DNA of 42,198 bases from Duncaniella sp. (GCF_029054785.1 NZ_JAIDEN010000023.1:1-42198), one strand, 5' to 3'. Shown: positions 9,202-18,313, counted from the stretch's first letter. Notes: generated by a model from the sequence alone, not told the origin. Program-made: numbers and translations.

Positions 9202-9930
9202 CTAACTTTTTTGCGTCGCTGCGGTCTGATCGCTGCGGTGAGAACGGGTGTATTGTCTTATGAGTGAGGTTATAAATACTGTGAACAGAGGAAACATCAC
9301 TATCCCGCCGACCGAGAGGATGCAGCCAAGCACTTTTCCGGCCACGGTGACCGGATAGATGTCACATCCGAGGGTTGTCGCGTTCATGCAGGCCCACCAC
9401 AGGGCTGTCCCGAAGTTGTTGACATCGGGGTTGAGGCCTTCCTCGAAGTAGAAAAAGATCAGACTGCCCAGATAGATGAAGGAGGCAAGGATGACTATGT
9501 AGGATGACAGGAATGATGTCAGTCGGTTGCGGAAAAATGCGCTGACCACGATCACCATCGCCATGACTCCGCGGGCCAGGGGGATGAAGCGCACGAAAAA
9601 CAGCTGTTCCTGGTTCAGCGGGATGTGCAGCAGGCTGATGAGGTTGAGATAGGGGATCGAGAGGAGCAGATAGAGGATTCGGGTGCGCACATAGTGCCAT
9701 CGGTCAGTGGAGACTGCGAGTTCGATGAAAAAATCGGCTATGAACACCATGCACACCCAGAACTGGAAGTGCATGTAGAATCTGTCATCAAGGAAGTTGA
9801 TCCCCTTGAACGTGTCAGCTGAGATGAAGACGATCAGCAGCACCGAGAGCACGATGATCACCCAGTGCAGGAGGTCAATCAGATAGTGATGTCTGTGTTT
9901 GCTTTGAGCAGGCGTTTTTCCCTCGTTCAT
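9202..9930 (-). CDS. Two-pore-helix ion channel family protein with non-canonical filter
   Basis: 242 aa. Hydrophobic segments are spaced like a voltage-gated K+ channel subunit: WVIIVLSVLLIVFI, FWVCMVFIADFFIEL, ILYLLLSIPYLNLISLL, a further segment around IVILASFIYLGSLIFFYF, a pore helix ALWWACMNATT and a last segment VLGCILSVGGIVMFPLFTVF. At the filter, where K+ channels have TVGYGD, this protein has TTLGCD (residues 185-190) followed by IYPVT. One residue is lost and the Tyr-Gly pair is replaced, so potassium selectivity cannot be assumed. The rest of the family architecture is intact, so this looks like a functional variant rather than decay. Confidence 0.7.
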   Translation of the reverse strand: MNEGKTPAQSKHRHHYLIDLLHWVIIVLSVLLIVFISADTFKGINFLDDRFYMHFQFWVCMVFIADFFIELAVSTDRWHYVRTRILYLLLSIPYLNLISLLHIPLNQEQLFFVRFIPLARGVMAMVIVVSAFFRNRLTSFLSSYIVILASFIYLGSLIFFYFEEGLNPDVNNFGTALWWACMNATTLGCDIYPVTVAGKVLGCILSVGGIVMFPLFTVFITSLIRQYTRSHRSDQTAATQKS

Positions 9931-9950
9931 TTGAAAAAGTCAGTTGAGTT

Positions 9951-9998
9951 GAGCTGTATATATTAAAGGAGCTGTATATTAAAACTGTATATTAAATA
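9951..9998. repeat. Short AT-rich tandem repeat (three CTGTATATTAAA-like units)
   Basis: Three near-copies of CTGTATATTAAA, the first carrying an extra TA, lie just upstream of the channel gene start. Role unknown; it could be a leader element or replication slippage. Confidence 0.5.
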
Positions 9999-10069
9999 TG
10001 TGTCTGACTTTTTAACATTGCTCCGGAGCAGTAAGTTTTCCGAGGGGTGGACGAATTTCCGTAAACTGC

Positions 10070-10117
10070 AAAAAAATCGGCCCCGCGAGACTGAAATGAA
10101 TTCAGCGTCGCGGGGCC
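10070..10117 (-). terminator. Rho-independent terminator of the OmpA/TPR lipoprotein gene
   Basis: On the minus strand GGCCCCGCGA pairs with TCGCGGGGCC (10108-10117 with 10079-10088), an inner CTGAA/TTCAG stem extends it, and a run of seven U follows. It lies just after the stop of the gene ending at 10151. Confidence 0.85.
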
Positions 10118-10150
10118 TGAAAATGTCTGTTGCTTTACTCTTTCAGTTTC

Positions 10151-11836
10151 TTAGAGAACGCTTGAAAGGTTGAAGCGTGAGAATTCGAGATCGTTGGCAG
10201 CCTGCTTGGCGATCGACTTGTCGAGCTTGATTGCCTGACGGAGGTTTGAAGTCACCATCTGGTCATTGTTGGTGCGGGCACCGAGGATGGCCATCAGATA
10301 GTAGGTGGTGGCGTCGGGAGCCTGGATGGCTGCGAGGGTTGATTTGGCCTTGCTGTAATCCTTGGAGAGGATCTGGGCGAGAGCGGCGTTGTTGCTCTTG
10401 TCGTTGCCGAAAGCCTTGACAGCTGCGTTGACGTCACCCTGCTGGAGGTAATATACACCGAGAGCTGATCCGAGTTCGGGAACACCGCCGGCTTTGCCGA
10501 ACGACTGGTTGGCGGCGCGCAGGTCATTGTTGACGAGAGCGACAAGACCCTGGTTCATCTGTGCTTCGGGAGCCGAAGAGTTGACGCGGGCTGCTTTCTT
10601 GAAGCTTGCCATAGCTGCGTCGTAGTCACCCTGCTGATAGAGCACCTTGCCGAGGTTGTTGAAGCCGCGGTAGTCGTTGGGGTAGAGGTTGGTTGCAGCG
10701 GTGTAGATAGCTTTCTTGCGGTTGAGGTCGTCGGTGAGGGTTGCGCCGTAGAGGAGTTCGTCAACGCTGAGAGTAGAGGGATCAGTGTCGAAAGCCTTGT
10801 TGATTTCTTCGTCGCTCTTGCCGATCACGTTGACGCTTGCAGTGATGCGTGAATAGCGGAGCTGCGGGAGGATCTCGTCAGCGAGCTGGTCGAATACGCT
10901 TGAGAGGTTGCGGATCTCGCGTTCGCGCTGTTCGGGATCTTTGTACATTGAGAGGACGCTGATGATGAGGTCCTTGTCCTGGATGTTGCTTGCAGCGACG
11001 AGCTTCTGGAAGCCTTCCCAGTCTTCGGGAGTGAAGTTGGCGGTCAGTTCGCCGAATTCAGTCACCTTGTCCTTCTGGAGCTGCTTGGTCAGATAGCCCT
11101 GGGTGTTGGTCTCGCGGTTCTGGGCGAGGCGGGTGTTGAAGTCGAGCGAGCCGTCAGGCGAAGCGTATGACTGGATGTTGATTTCCTCGATCTTGCGGTT
11201 TTCATCACCTGCGGCAGCCTTGATGTCGCGGTTGAGGCGGAGAACTTCGTCGCTCTTCAGCTCGCTTTCGCGGAGGTTGGCCTGGTTGATGAGGAAGTGG
11301 ATGTCAGCCGAGTATTTTTCGTTGATGATGCGCTGGAACTTGTCGGCAGCGGTTGCGGGATCGACGGTGCCTGCGTCAGCGAGAGCTGCGGTTGCGATGA
11401 TGCCGTCGGCAACTTTCACGCGCGGAAGCACGTACTGCTTGCCTTTCTGATCAACTGTGAAGCCGAGATACAGCTCCGAACGCTGCATTTCGGGCTTGTA
11501 GGCATAGTTGACGGGAATGGTGACGGTGCCGCCGTTGTCATAGGAGATGACACGGTTGTTGCCACGTACTTTCTCACCCTGGAATGCCTGGGCGGTGCCG
11601 GCTATTTCAGTGCCGTTGAATGTGAGGTAGGGGGTCACTGTCACAGTGGCGTTTTTGACGAAGAATTTCGGGGGAATGTTGCCGGTTACGGTGGCGGGTA
11701 CATTCTGTCCAACTACTTCGAGCGGATTGGGATTGGTGCTGAAGTAATCAGCTGCAAACTGATTCATCTTCTTGCTACATCCGGTCAGCACGAGTGCCGA
11801 GCCGAAAAGGAGTGAGAAAGCAGATTTCTTATCCAT
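10151..11836 (-). CDS. Lipoprotein with OmpA-like and TPR domains
   Basis: 561 aa. The signal peptide ends in a lipobox (LVLTGC), so the mature protein should be lipid-anchored at Cys20. The N-terminal third is beta-rich; the middle holds an OmpA-like segment (EEINIQSYASPDGSLDFNTRLAQNRE) of the kind that binds peptidoglycan; the C-terminal part holds tetratricopeptide repeats (YRGFNNLGKVLYQQGDYDAAMASFKKAARV and following). It is probably an abundant outer-membrane or periplasmic structural protein. A strong promoter (TTTG-N21-TAACTTTG) precedes it and a strong terminator follows it, so it is a single-gene unit. Exact role unknown. Confidence 0.82.
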   Translation of the reverse strand: MDKKSAFSLLFGSALVLTGCSKKMNQFAADYFSTNPNPLEVVGQNVPATVTGNIPPKFFVKNATVTVTPYLTFNGTEIAGTAQAFQGEKVRGNNRVISYDNGGTVTIPVNYAYKPEMQRSELYLGFTVDQKGKQYVLPRVKVADGIIATAALADAGTVDPATAADKFQRIINEKYSADIHFLINQANLRESELKSDEVLRLNRDIKAAAGDENRKIEEINIQSYASPDGSLDFNTRLAQNRETNTQGYLTKQLQKDKVTEFGELTANFTPEDWEGFQKLVAASNIQDKDLIISVLSMYKDPEQREREIRNLSSVFDQLADEILPQLRYSRITASVNVIGKSDEEINKAFDTDPSTLSVDELLYGATLTDDLNRKKAIYTAATNLYPNDYRGFNNLGKVLYQQGDYDAAMASFKKAARVNSSAPEAQMNQGLVALVNNDLRAANQSFGKAGGVPELGSALGVYYLQQGDVNAAVKAFGNDKSNNAALAQILSKDYSKAKSTLAAIQAPDATTYYLMAILGARTNNDQMVTSNLRQAIKLDKSIAKQAANDLEFSRFNLSSVL

Positions 11837-11885
11837 ACTAAGTTTTATAAAATGTGATAGGAGTTATTGTTGTGATTTTATGAAG

Positions 11886-11918
11886 CAAAGTTACAATCTT
11901 TATCGCTAATATCCCAAA
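11886..11918 (-). promoter_or_regulatory. Bacteroidota-type promoter of the OmpA/TPR lipoprotein gene
   Basis: On the minus strand TTTG (11915-11918), a 21-bp spacer, then TAACTTTG (11886-11893), about 50 bp before the ATG. This fits the TTTG-N19-21-TAnnTTTG consensus. Confidence 0.65.
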
Positions 11919-11967
11919 ATAATGAAAATAATTGTTATAAAAATGGGCCGATTTGGTGAATTAGTTG

Positions 11968-11975
11968 TACTTTTG
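11968..11975 (+). promoter_or_regulatory. Candidate -7 box of speA
   Basis: TACTTTTG 65 bp upstream of the speA ATG. The only upstream TTTG is 12 bp away, too close for the usual spacing, so only the -7 part is supported. Confidence 0.45.
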
Positions 11976-12040
11976 CCGGATAAAAAATAACCTCTAAGTT
12001 TATAAATTACAGAAACAATTCAGAAAAACGAAAATAGCCG

Positions 12041-13942
12041 ATGAGAAGATGGCGTATTGAAGACAGCTCGGAGCTGTACAATATTCAGGGTTGGGGACGA
12101 CAGTATTTCTCCATTAACGAAAAAGGAAATGTGGCGGTTACGCCACGCGAAGGTTTTGCTTCAGTCGATCTGCGTGAAGTCATGGACGAACTCCAGGTCA
12201 GGGACATCACTTCGCCTGTCCTGCTGCGCTTCCCCGATATTCTCGACAATCGCATCGAGAAGATTTCAAACTGTTTTGCTCAGGCTTCGAAACAGTATGA
12301 CTACCAGGCCCAGAACTATATCATCTATCCCATCAAAGTCAATCAGATGAGGCCGGTGGTCGAGGAGATCGTCACTCACGGCGAGAAGTTCAACATCGGT
12401 CTTGAGGCCGGTTCAAAACCCGAACTTCATGCCGTGCTTGCCACCAACATCAAGGAAAACGCTCTGATCATCTGCAACGGCTACAAGGACCAGACCTACA
12501 TCGAACTGGCCCTGCTCGCCCAGAAGATGGGCCGCCGCATCTATCTTGTGGTCGAAAAGCTCAATGAACTCCGCATCATCTCCGAGGTCGCGAAGCGCAT
12601 CGGTATCGACCCCAATGTCGGCATCCGCATCAAACTTGCCTCTTCCGGTTCCGGAAAGTGGGAGACAAGCGGGGGCGATCAGTCGAAATTCGGACTTAAC
12701 TCCTCGGAACTTCTTGAAGCGCTTGATTTCATGGAGCGCAACAAGATGAAACACTGCCTGAAACTTATCCATTTCCATATCGGCAGCCAGATCACCAAGA
12801 TCCGCCGCATCAAGAACGCCATCCGCGAGGCCACTCAGTTCTATGTCCAGCTCACAAACATGGGCTTCGACATCGACTTCATGGACATCGGCGGCGGTCT
12901 GGGCGTGGACTACGACGGAACACGCAACTCCGCTTCCGGCAGCTCCATGAACTATTCCATCCAGGAATATGCCAATGATGCCGTGTCGGCCATCGTGGAC
13001 GCCTGCGAGAAGAACGGTCTGAAGCAGCCCAACATCATCAACGAGAGCGGACGCTCGCTGACGGCCCACCATTCGGTCCTCGTCTTCGAAGTGCTGGAAA
13101 CCACCCAGCTCCCTCTCTGGAAGGATTCGAAAGATATTCAGGAAGATGACCATGAACTTGCAAAGGAACTCTATGAGATCTGGGACAAGCTCAACCAGCA
13201 GCGTCTTCTTGAAAGCTGGCACGATGCGTTGCAGATCCGCGAGGAGGCGCTCGACATGTTCAGCCTCGGTATGCTCGACCTGCGCACCCGTGCCCAGATT
13301 GAGGAACTTTTCTGGAGCATAGCCCGCGAGGTCGGTGAGATCGCCGACAATATGAAGCATGCCCCAGAAGAGATGCGCAAGGTTGCCAAAATGGTGCCCG
13401 ACAAGTATTTCTGCAACTTCTCGCTCTTCCAGTCGCTGACCGACTCCTGGGCCATCGACCAGGTGTTCCCGATCATCCCGCTTTCGCGCCTTGACGAAAA
13501 GCCTTCGCGCACATGTACGCTTCAGGACATCACCTGCGACAGCGACGGCAAGATCTCGAACTTCATCTCTTCGCAGGGCGGTACGGCAAGTTCTCTCCCT
13601 GTCCACCCTGTCAAACCCGGCGAGCCTTACTATCTCGGAGTCTTCCTCGTCGGTGCCTATCAGGAGATCCTCGGCGACATGCACAATCTCTTCGGCGACA
13701 CCAACGCGGTCCATATCTCCGTCTACAAGGACCGCTATGAGATCGACCGTATAATCGACGGCGAGACTGTGGCCGATGTGCTTGACTACGTGCAGTTCAA
13801 TCCCAAGAAACTTGTGCGCAACGTCGAAGCCTGGGTGACCGCCTCGATGAAAGCCGGACGCATCACTCCTGAGGAGGGTCGCGAGTTCCTGAGCAACTAC
13901 CGCTCAGGCCTCTATGGCTACACTTACATTGAAAAAGACTGA
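12041..13942 (+). CDS. speA: Biosynthetic arginine decarboxylase
   Basis: 633 aa, a fold-III PLP enzyme that converts arginine to agmatine for polyamine synthesis. The PLP-lysine region YPIKVNQMRPVVEEI, the glycine-rich IDFMDIGGGLGVDYDGT block and the conserved NIINESGRSLTAHHSVLVFE are present, as is the SpeA-specific central insert and C-terminal region. Length matches the family (about 630-660). It is divergent from the OmpA/TPR lipoprotein gene. truA starts 29 bp after the stop and is probably cotranscribed. Confidence 0.96.
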   Translation: MRRWRIEDSSELYNIQGWGRQYFSINEKGNVAVTPREGFASVDLREVMDELQVRDITSPVLLRFPDILDNRIEKISNCFAQASKQYDYQAQNYIIYPIKVNQMRPVVEEIVTHGEKFNIGLEAGSKPELHAVLATNIKENALIICNGYKDQTYIELALLAQKMGRRIYLVVEKLNELRIISEVAKRIGIDPNVGIRIKLASSGSGKWETSGGDQSKFGLNSSELLEALDFMERNKMKHCLKLIHFHIGSQITKIRRIKNAIREATQFYVQLTNMGFDIDFMDIGGGLGVDYDGTRNSASGSSMNYSIQEYANDAVSAIVDACEKNGLKQPNIINESGRSLTAHHSVLVFEVLETTQLPLWKDSKDIQEDDHELAKELYEIWDKLNQQRLLESWHDALQIREEALDMFSLGMLDLRTRAQIEELFWSIAREVGEIADNMKHAPEEMRKVAKMVPDKYFCNFSLFQSLTDSWAIDQVFPIIPLSRLDEKPSRTCTLQDITCDSDGKISNFISSQGGTASSLPVHPVKPGEPYYLGVFLVGAYQEILGDMHNLFGDTNAVHISVYKDRYEIDRIIDGETVADVLDYVQFNPKKLVRNVEAWVTASMKAGRITPEEGREFLSNYRSGLYGYTYIEKD

Positions 13943-13971
13943 TCTTACCGACTGATTCCGCTGGTTTGGCA

Positions 13972-14703
13972 ATGAGATATTTCATGCAGCTTTCATATCG
14001 CGGCGCGCCTTTCCACGGCTGGCAGTGTCAGCCGGGAGAAGTCACGGTGCAGTCCGTGCTTGAGGATGCCTTGTCGATGATTCTGCGCCGGGCGATGAAA
14101 ATCACCGGCGCCGGGCGTACTGATGCCGGTGTCAATGCCCGCATGATGGTGGCCCATTTCGATCTTGAGACTCCGCTGGACGATCCTGACGGACTTGTCA
14201 GGAAACTCAATGCGGTTGTCGGCAAGGATATAGCCGTGCAGCGGATCTATGAGGTTGCCCCTGACAAGCATGCCCGTTTCGATGCCGTCAGCCGCACCTA
14301 CCATTATTATGCCGTCACGGAGAAGACCCCCTTTTTCTACCCTCTGAGCTGGAAGGCCCCGGTGTCGCTCGATTTCGATGCGATGAACCGTGCGGCCGAG
14401 ATCCTGCTTGAGACTTCTGACTTTACCTCTTTCTCAAAACTCCACACGGATGTCAAGACCAACATCTGTCGCGTGAGCTATGCGCGCTGGGAGCGTCTCG
14501 GTGACCACGAATGGGTGTTCATCATCACCGCCGACCGTTTTCTGCGCAACATGGTGCGCGCCGTCGTCGGGACTCTCGTCGAAGTAGGCCGTGGCAAGAT
14601 GTCGATCGCGCAGTTCCGTGAGGTGATCGAGCGTCGCGACCGCTGTGCGGCAGGCACCTCCATGCCCGGTGAGGCTCTCTTCCTGTGGGATGTCAAGTAT
14701 TGA
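13972..14703 (+). CDS. truA: tRNA pseudouridine(38-40) synthase
   Basis: 243 aa. TruA converts uridines 38-40 of the anticodon stem to pseudouridine. The catalytic Asp sits in GAGRTDAGVNA, and the family blocks LSYRGAPFHGWQCQP, FDAVSRTYHYY and FLRNMVRAVVGTLVEVGRGK are present. The ATG at 13972 fits the family start; an in-frame TTG 6 bp upstream is less likely. Confidence 0.95.
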   Translation: MRYFMQLSYRGAPFHGWQCQPGEVTVQSVLEDALSMILRRAMKITGAGRTDAGVNARMMVAHFDLETPLDDPDGLVRKLNAVVGKDIAVQRIYEVAPDKHARFDAVSRTYHYYAVTEKTPFFYPLSWKAPVSLDFDAMNRAAEILLETSDFTSFSKLHTDVKTNICRVSYARWERLGDHEWVFIITADRFLRNMVRAVVGTLVEVGRGKMSIAQFREVIERRDRCAAGTSMPGEALFLWDVKY

Positions 14704-14722
14704 GAGGTAGGTCCGGAAACAG

Positions 14723-14758
14723 CTATTGTTTTTAAACAACCTCTAAAACAACCTCTTG
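14723..14758. repeat. Recurring TTTAAACAACCTCT leader motif
   Basis: The 22-nt string from 14723 to 14744 recurs in the right arm of the inverted repeat before queA (35503-35524). A second AACAACCTCT follows at 14748-14757. It sits just upstream of the binding-protein lipoprotein gene. Related copies are at 19942-19960 and in the repeat arm at 35299-35313. Function unknown. Confidence 0.6.
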
Positions 14759-14789
14759 AACACCCTCTGAATACTGACCCCCTGAATCA

Positions 14790-15923
14790 ATGAAACATAA
14801 ATTCCTGTCTCTCTTTCTGTCAGCCGCTCTGTCCGCAGGCTTTCTCTGCGGCTGCAAAGGCTCGTCGGCTTCAGACACCGGCATTGTCGGTGACACCCTC
14901 ACATCCGAGGCCCGCCTGCTGACCCTCGTCGACTGCGGCGGCTACCTTGTGGCCGATGTCAAAAATCCCTGGGACAGTACGAAACTGCTTCAGCGCTACG
15001 TCCTGCTTCCTGATTCTGCCGGACTCCCCGAAAATCTGCCCGACGGAGTCTTGGTGCGTGTCCCGCTGAAACGTTCGTTGGTCTACTCCGGGGTCCACGC
15101 GGGTGCTGTCAAAGAGCTCGGTGCCATCGCTGCTGTCAGCGGAGTGGCCGAAGGCGCCTATTTCACCATGCCGGAAATCCGCGAGGGGCTCGACCGCGGC
15201 TCGATCGTGGATGTCGGCTCCTCGATGTCGCCTGACGTCGAGAAAGTGACCGAGCTGAATCCCGACGCCATCCTTGCCTCGCCCTATCAGAATTCATCCT
15301 ACGGAGTTGTCGAGAGCCTCGGACTCCCGATCATCGAGTGTGCCGACTACATGGAGGCCACTCCTCTCGCGCGGGCCGAATGGATCAGGCTTCTCGGCGC
15401 GCTCTACGGTCATGAGGCCGAGGCCGACAGCATCTGGCGCAAAGTCTCCGACGACTACCGCGCTCTTGCCTCACGTGCCTCTGAGGCCGCGTCTCACCCG
15501 AAAGTCATAACCGAGAGGGTGATGAACGGCGTCTGGTTTGTGCCCGGAGGGCGCAGCTACATGTCACGCCTGATCACTGATGCCGGCGGTGTCAATCCCT
15601 GGGCCGGAACCCAGGACTCAGGCTCTGTCCAGCTTGATTTCTCGTCGGTTTTTGACAAGGCCTGCGATGCTGACATCTGGCTCATCCGCAACTACGGTCC
15701 CGGACTGACTCTCTCTGAACTCAAAAGCTCCTATGAGCTTAACTCACGTATGGATGCTTTCAAGAGCGGTGAGGTCTATGTCGCCGACACCTCGACCTCC
15801 ACTCTGTTCGAGGATTTTCCCTTCCATCCTGAAAAACTCCTGCGGGAATACATCCTGCTTTTCCTTGGTCCGGACTATGCCGGGACCGATACCACGCGGT
15901 ATTATAAGCGGATAGAGCCATGA
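14790..15923 (+). CDS. ABC transporter substrate-binding lipoprotein (BtuF/FepB-like)
   Basis: 377 aa, helical-backbone periplasmic binding protein family for iron siderophores, haem or cobalamin. The signal peptide ends in a lipobox (AGFLCGC). The core includes PLKRSLVYSGVHAGAVKELGA, DVEKVTELNPDAILASP and GGRSYMSRLITDAGGVNPWAG, typical of BtuF-type proteins. The stop overlaps the ATG of the permease gene (ATGA), so the two are coupled. The ligand cannot be told from sequence. Confidence 0.85.
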   Translation: MKHKFLSLFLSAALSAGFLCGCKGSSASDTGIVGDTLTSEARLLTLVDCGGYLVADVKNPWDSTKLLQRYVLLPDSAGLPENLPDGVLVRVPLKRSLVYSGVHAGAVKELGAIAAVSGVAEGAYFTMPEIREGLDRGSIVDVGSSMSPDVEKVTELNPDAILASPYQNSSYGVVESLGLPIIECADYMEATPLARAEWIRLLGALYGHEAEADSIWRKVSDDYRALASRASEAASHPKVITERVMNGVWFVPGGRSYMSRLITDAGGVNPWAGTQDSGSVQLDFSSVFDKACDADIWLIRNYGPGLTLSELKSSYELNSRMDAFKSGEVYVADTSTSTLFEDFPFHPEKLLREYILLFLGPDYAGTDTTRYYKRIEP

Positions 15924-16960
15924 GCGGACTTCCTTCATTGTCTACCCGCCGGGAGAGCCTGTCGCTCTGGGGACTTCTGTGTGCAACGCTGATTCTCTTC
16001 GTGTTGTGTCTGTTCATCGGGTCGGTCGACATTCCGGCCCGCGAGGTGCTGACGATCCTGACCGGCGGAGATGCCTCGCGTCCCTCCTGGCCTGTGATCG
16101 TCATCGGTTCCCGTCTGATCACCGCCATTGTGGCCCTCATTTCCGGTGCATCGCTTGCCATTGCAGGCCTGATGCTCCAGACCACTTTCGCCAATCCGCT
16201 TGCTGGACCCTCGATCCTTGGTGTCTCGACCGGATCGAGCCTCGGAGTGGCCGTGGTCATGCTTGCGTTCGGCGGTTCGCTGGGTTTCATCGGCGAGTCG
16301 GTAGGCATAATTGTCGCCGCCGTTGCGGGCGCAATGCTCGTTCTGGGACTGCTGCTTGGCTTTTCGCGGATCCTCAACTCATCGACCATGCTGCTGATCG
16401 TCGGCATCCTTGTCGGCTATCTCAGTTCCTCGGCAGTCTCGCTGCTCAACTTCTTCGCGACTCAGGAGGGGGTTCATTCCTTTGTCATCTGGGGTCTCGG
16501 ATCCTTTTCGGGAGTCTCGCTGCCGCGCCTGCTGGTCTTTGCCCCGGTCGCAGTCATCTTTATAGCGCTCTCGATGCTGATGGTCAAGCCTCTTGACGCC
16601 ATGCTCCTTGGCGATTCCTATGCGGCAAACCTCGGAGTCGATGTGCGTCGCTCGCGCAACAGGCTTCTGCTCCTTTCGGGCATCCTGACAGCCGTCGTGA
16701 CAGCCTTTTGCGGTCCGATCGCTTTTGTCGGCATGGTCGTGCCTCACGTGGCGCGTCTGCTCACACGCAGCACCCGCCATCTGATACTCATGCCCGCCAC
16801 GGCCCTCGCCGGAGCTTCACTCGGCCTGCTATGTGTGCTTCTGAGCGTCCTGCCCGGATCGCGCGGCATCATCCCGATCAACGCCATCACCCCGGTCATA
16901 GGCGTTCCGGTCATCCTCTATGTCATTCTCAACCGCCATCGGCTGAACCTTTTCGGCTGA
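15920..16960 (+). CDS. FecCD-family ABC transporter permease
   Basis: 346 aa with about ten transmembrane helices and the FecCD/BtuC landmarks: ITAIVALISGASLAIAGLMLQTTFANPLAGPSILGVSTG, the SRNRLLLLSGILTA coupling region, GPIAFVGMVVPHVARLL and RGIIPINAITPVIGVPVILYVILNR. It pairs with the upstream binding lipoprotein for uptake of a metal chelate. No ATP-binding subunit gene follows; prfB comes next, so the ATPase must be encoded elsewhere. Confidence 0.9.
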   Translation: MSGLPSLSTRRESLSLWGLLCATLILFVLCLFIGSVDIPAREVLTILTGGDASRPSWPVIVIGSRLITAIVALISGASLAIAGLMLQTTFANPLAGPSILGVSTGSSLGVAVVMLAFGGSLGFIGESVGIIVAAVAGAMLVLGLLLGFSRILNSSTMLLIVGILVGYLSSSAVSLLNFFATQEGVHSFVIWGLGSFSGVSLPRLLVFAPVAVIFIALSMLMVKPLDAMLLGDSYAANLGVDVRRSRNRLLLLSGILTAVVTAFCGPIAFVGMVVPHVARLLTRSTRHLILMPATALAGASLGLLCVLLSVLPGSRGIIPINAITPVIGVPVILYVILNRHRLNLFG

Positions 16961-17021
16961 CCGCTGCGAAAACAGTCCCCGGCTCCCGCATCCTCGCCGC
17001 ATCCCCTTCCGCCGCCCGCTG

Positions 17022-17053
17022 TTTTCGCGGGTGGAAAATTATGCTTACCTTTG
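17022..17053 (+). promoter_or_regulatory. Candidate promoter of prfB
   Basis: TACCTTTG at 17046-17053, with a TTTT stretch 20 bp upstream as an imperfect -33 element. It ends 58 bp before the prfB ATG. Confidence 0.5.
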
Positions 17054-17111
17054 TATCCGGAAAATTCAAAAAGACAACGAAATATTAACCAAGCGACTGA
17101 ATAAAACAATT

Positions 17112-18228
17112 ATGATTACTCAGGAACAATTAAAAGAGACTTTTGAGCGCAAGCTGGCGCTGAGGAGGTATCTTTGACATCGACAGCAAGAAAATCCAAG
17201 TAGAGGAGGAAGAACTCCGCACCCATGTGCCTGATTTCTGGGAACATCCTAAAGAAGCTCAGGCCCAGATGAAGAAAATCAAGGATCTCCAGGCCTGGAT
17301 CGAAGGCTACGAGGAGATCGACAAGATTGTCAACGAACTCCAGATCGCATGGGACTTCCTGAAAGAAGGCCTCGTCGAAGAGTCGGAGATCGACGCGCTT
17401 TATGCCGACGCCATCACCAAGATCGAGAACCTCGAACTGCGCAACATGCTTCGCCGCGAGGAGGACAAGCTCGGAGTCGTGCTCAAGATCAATTCCGGTG
17501 CCGGCGGTACCGAAAGCCAGGACTGGGCCTCGATGCTCATGCGCATGTATCTGCGCTGGTGTGAGGACCACGGCTACAAGACCTCGATCGCCAACCTTCT
17601 TGAAGGCGACGAAGCCGGTATCAAGTCCTGCACGATCAACGTCGAGGGCGATTTCGCCTATGGCTACCTCAAGAGCGAAAACGGCGTCCACCGTCTTGTC
17701 CGCGTCTCGCCTTACAATGCCCAGGGCAAGCGCATGACCTCATTCGCCTCTGTATTCGTCACCCCGCTTGTCGACGACACGATTGAGGTCAAGGTTGATC
17801 CGGCCCTGCTCTCGTGGGACACCTTCCGTTCGGGCGGCGCAGGCGGTCAGAACGTCAACAAGGTCGAATCCGGTGTGCGTCTGCGCTACCAGTTCACCGA
17901 CCCCTACACCGGCGAGCAGGAAGAGATTCTCATCGAGAACACCGAGACCCGTGACCAGCCCAAGAACAAGGAAAACGCCATGCGTCAGCTGCGCTCCATT
18001 CTCTATGACAAGGAGCTTCAGCACCGTCTCCAGGAGCAGGCCAAGATCGAAGCCGGAAAGATGAAGATCGAATGGGGATCGCAGATCCGCAGCTACGTCT
18101 TCGACGACCGCCGAGTCAAAGACCACCGCACCAACTATCAGACCAGCGACGTAGGCGGAGTGATGGACGGCGACCTCGACGCCTTCATCAAAGCCTACCT
18201 GATGGAATTCGCCGGAACCGAGGAATAA
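17112..18228 (+). CDS. prfB: Peptide chain release factor 2, with programmed +1 frameshift
   Basis: RF2 recognises UGA and UAA stops. The ATG at 17112 opens a 21-codon leader that reaches an in-frame UGA at 17175-17177. The sequence AGGAGG TAT CTT TGAC is the classical autoregulatory slip site: an internal Shine-Dalgarno, then CUU followed by UGA, with a shift to GAC. The product is join(17112..17174,17176..18228), 371 aa, of normal RF2 length. The catalytic GGAGGQNVNKVES motif is present. The stop-recognition tripeptide, usually SPF, reads SPY here (VRVSPYNAQGKR). An annotation that starts at 17227 would miss the N-terminal domain. Confidence 0.96.
17163..17178 (+). promoter_or_regulatory. 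prfB +1 frameshift site
   Basis: AGGAGG followed by TATCTTTGAC. The internal Shine-Dalgarno and slow UGA termination promote slippage when RF2 is scarce, giving feedback control of RF2 level. Seen directly; mechanism is established for the family. Confidence 0.95.
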
Positions 18229-18313
18229 CCGCCCGGTTGCCCGTGGCGCTTTTCAAAGCGTCCGGAATAATCGGCTCGCGCGTCCGTAGGATGCAGGATT
18301 ACGCATCCCCCGT

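Noticed and set aside
12413..13714. 433-codon open frame on the minus strand
   Set aside because: It is antisense to speA in a GC-rich coding region; composition and lack of any family resemblance mark it as a shadow frame.
17112..17227. Frameshift error or pseudogene at the start of prfB
   Set aside because: The AGGAGG-TATCTTTGAC context is the known programmed frameshift site; both parts read correctly as RF2 after one +1 shift.
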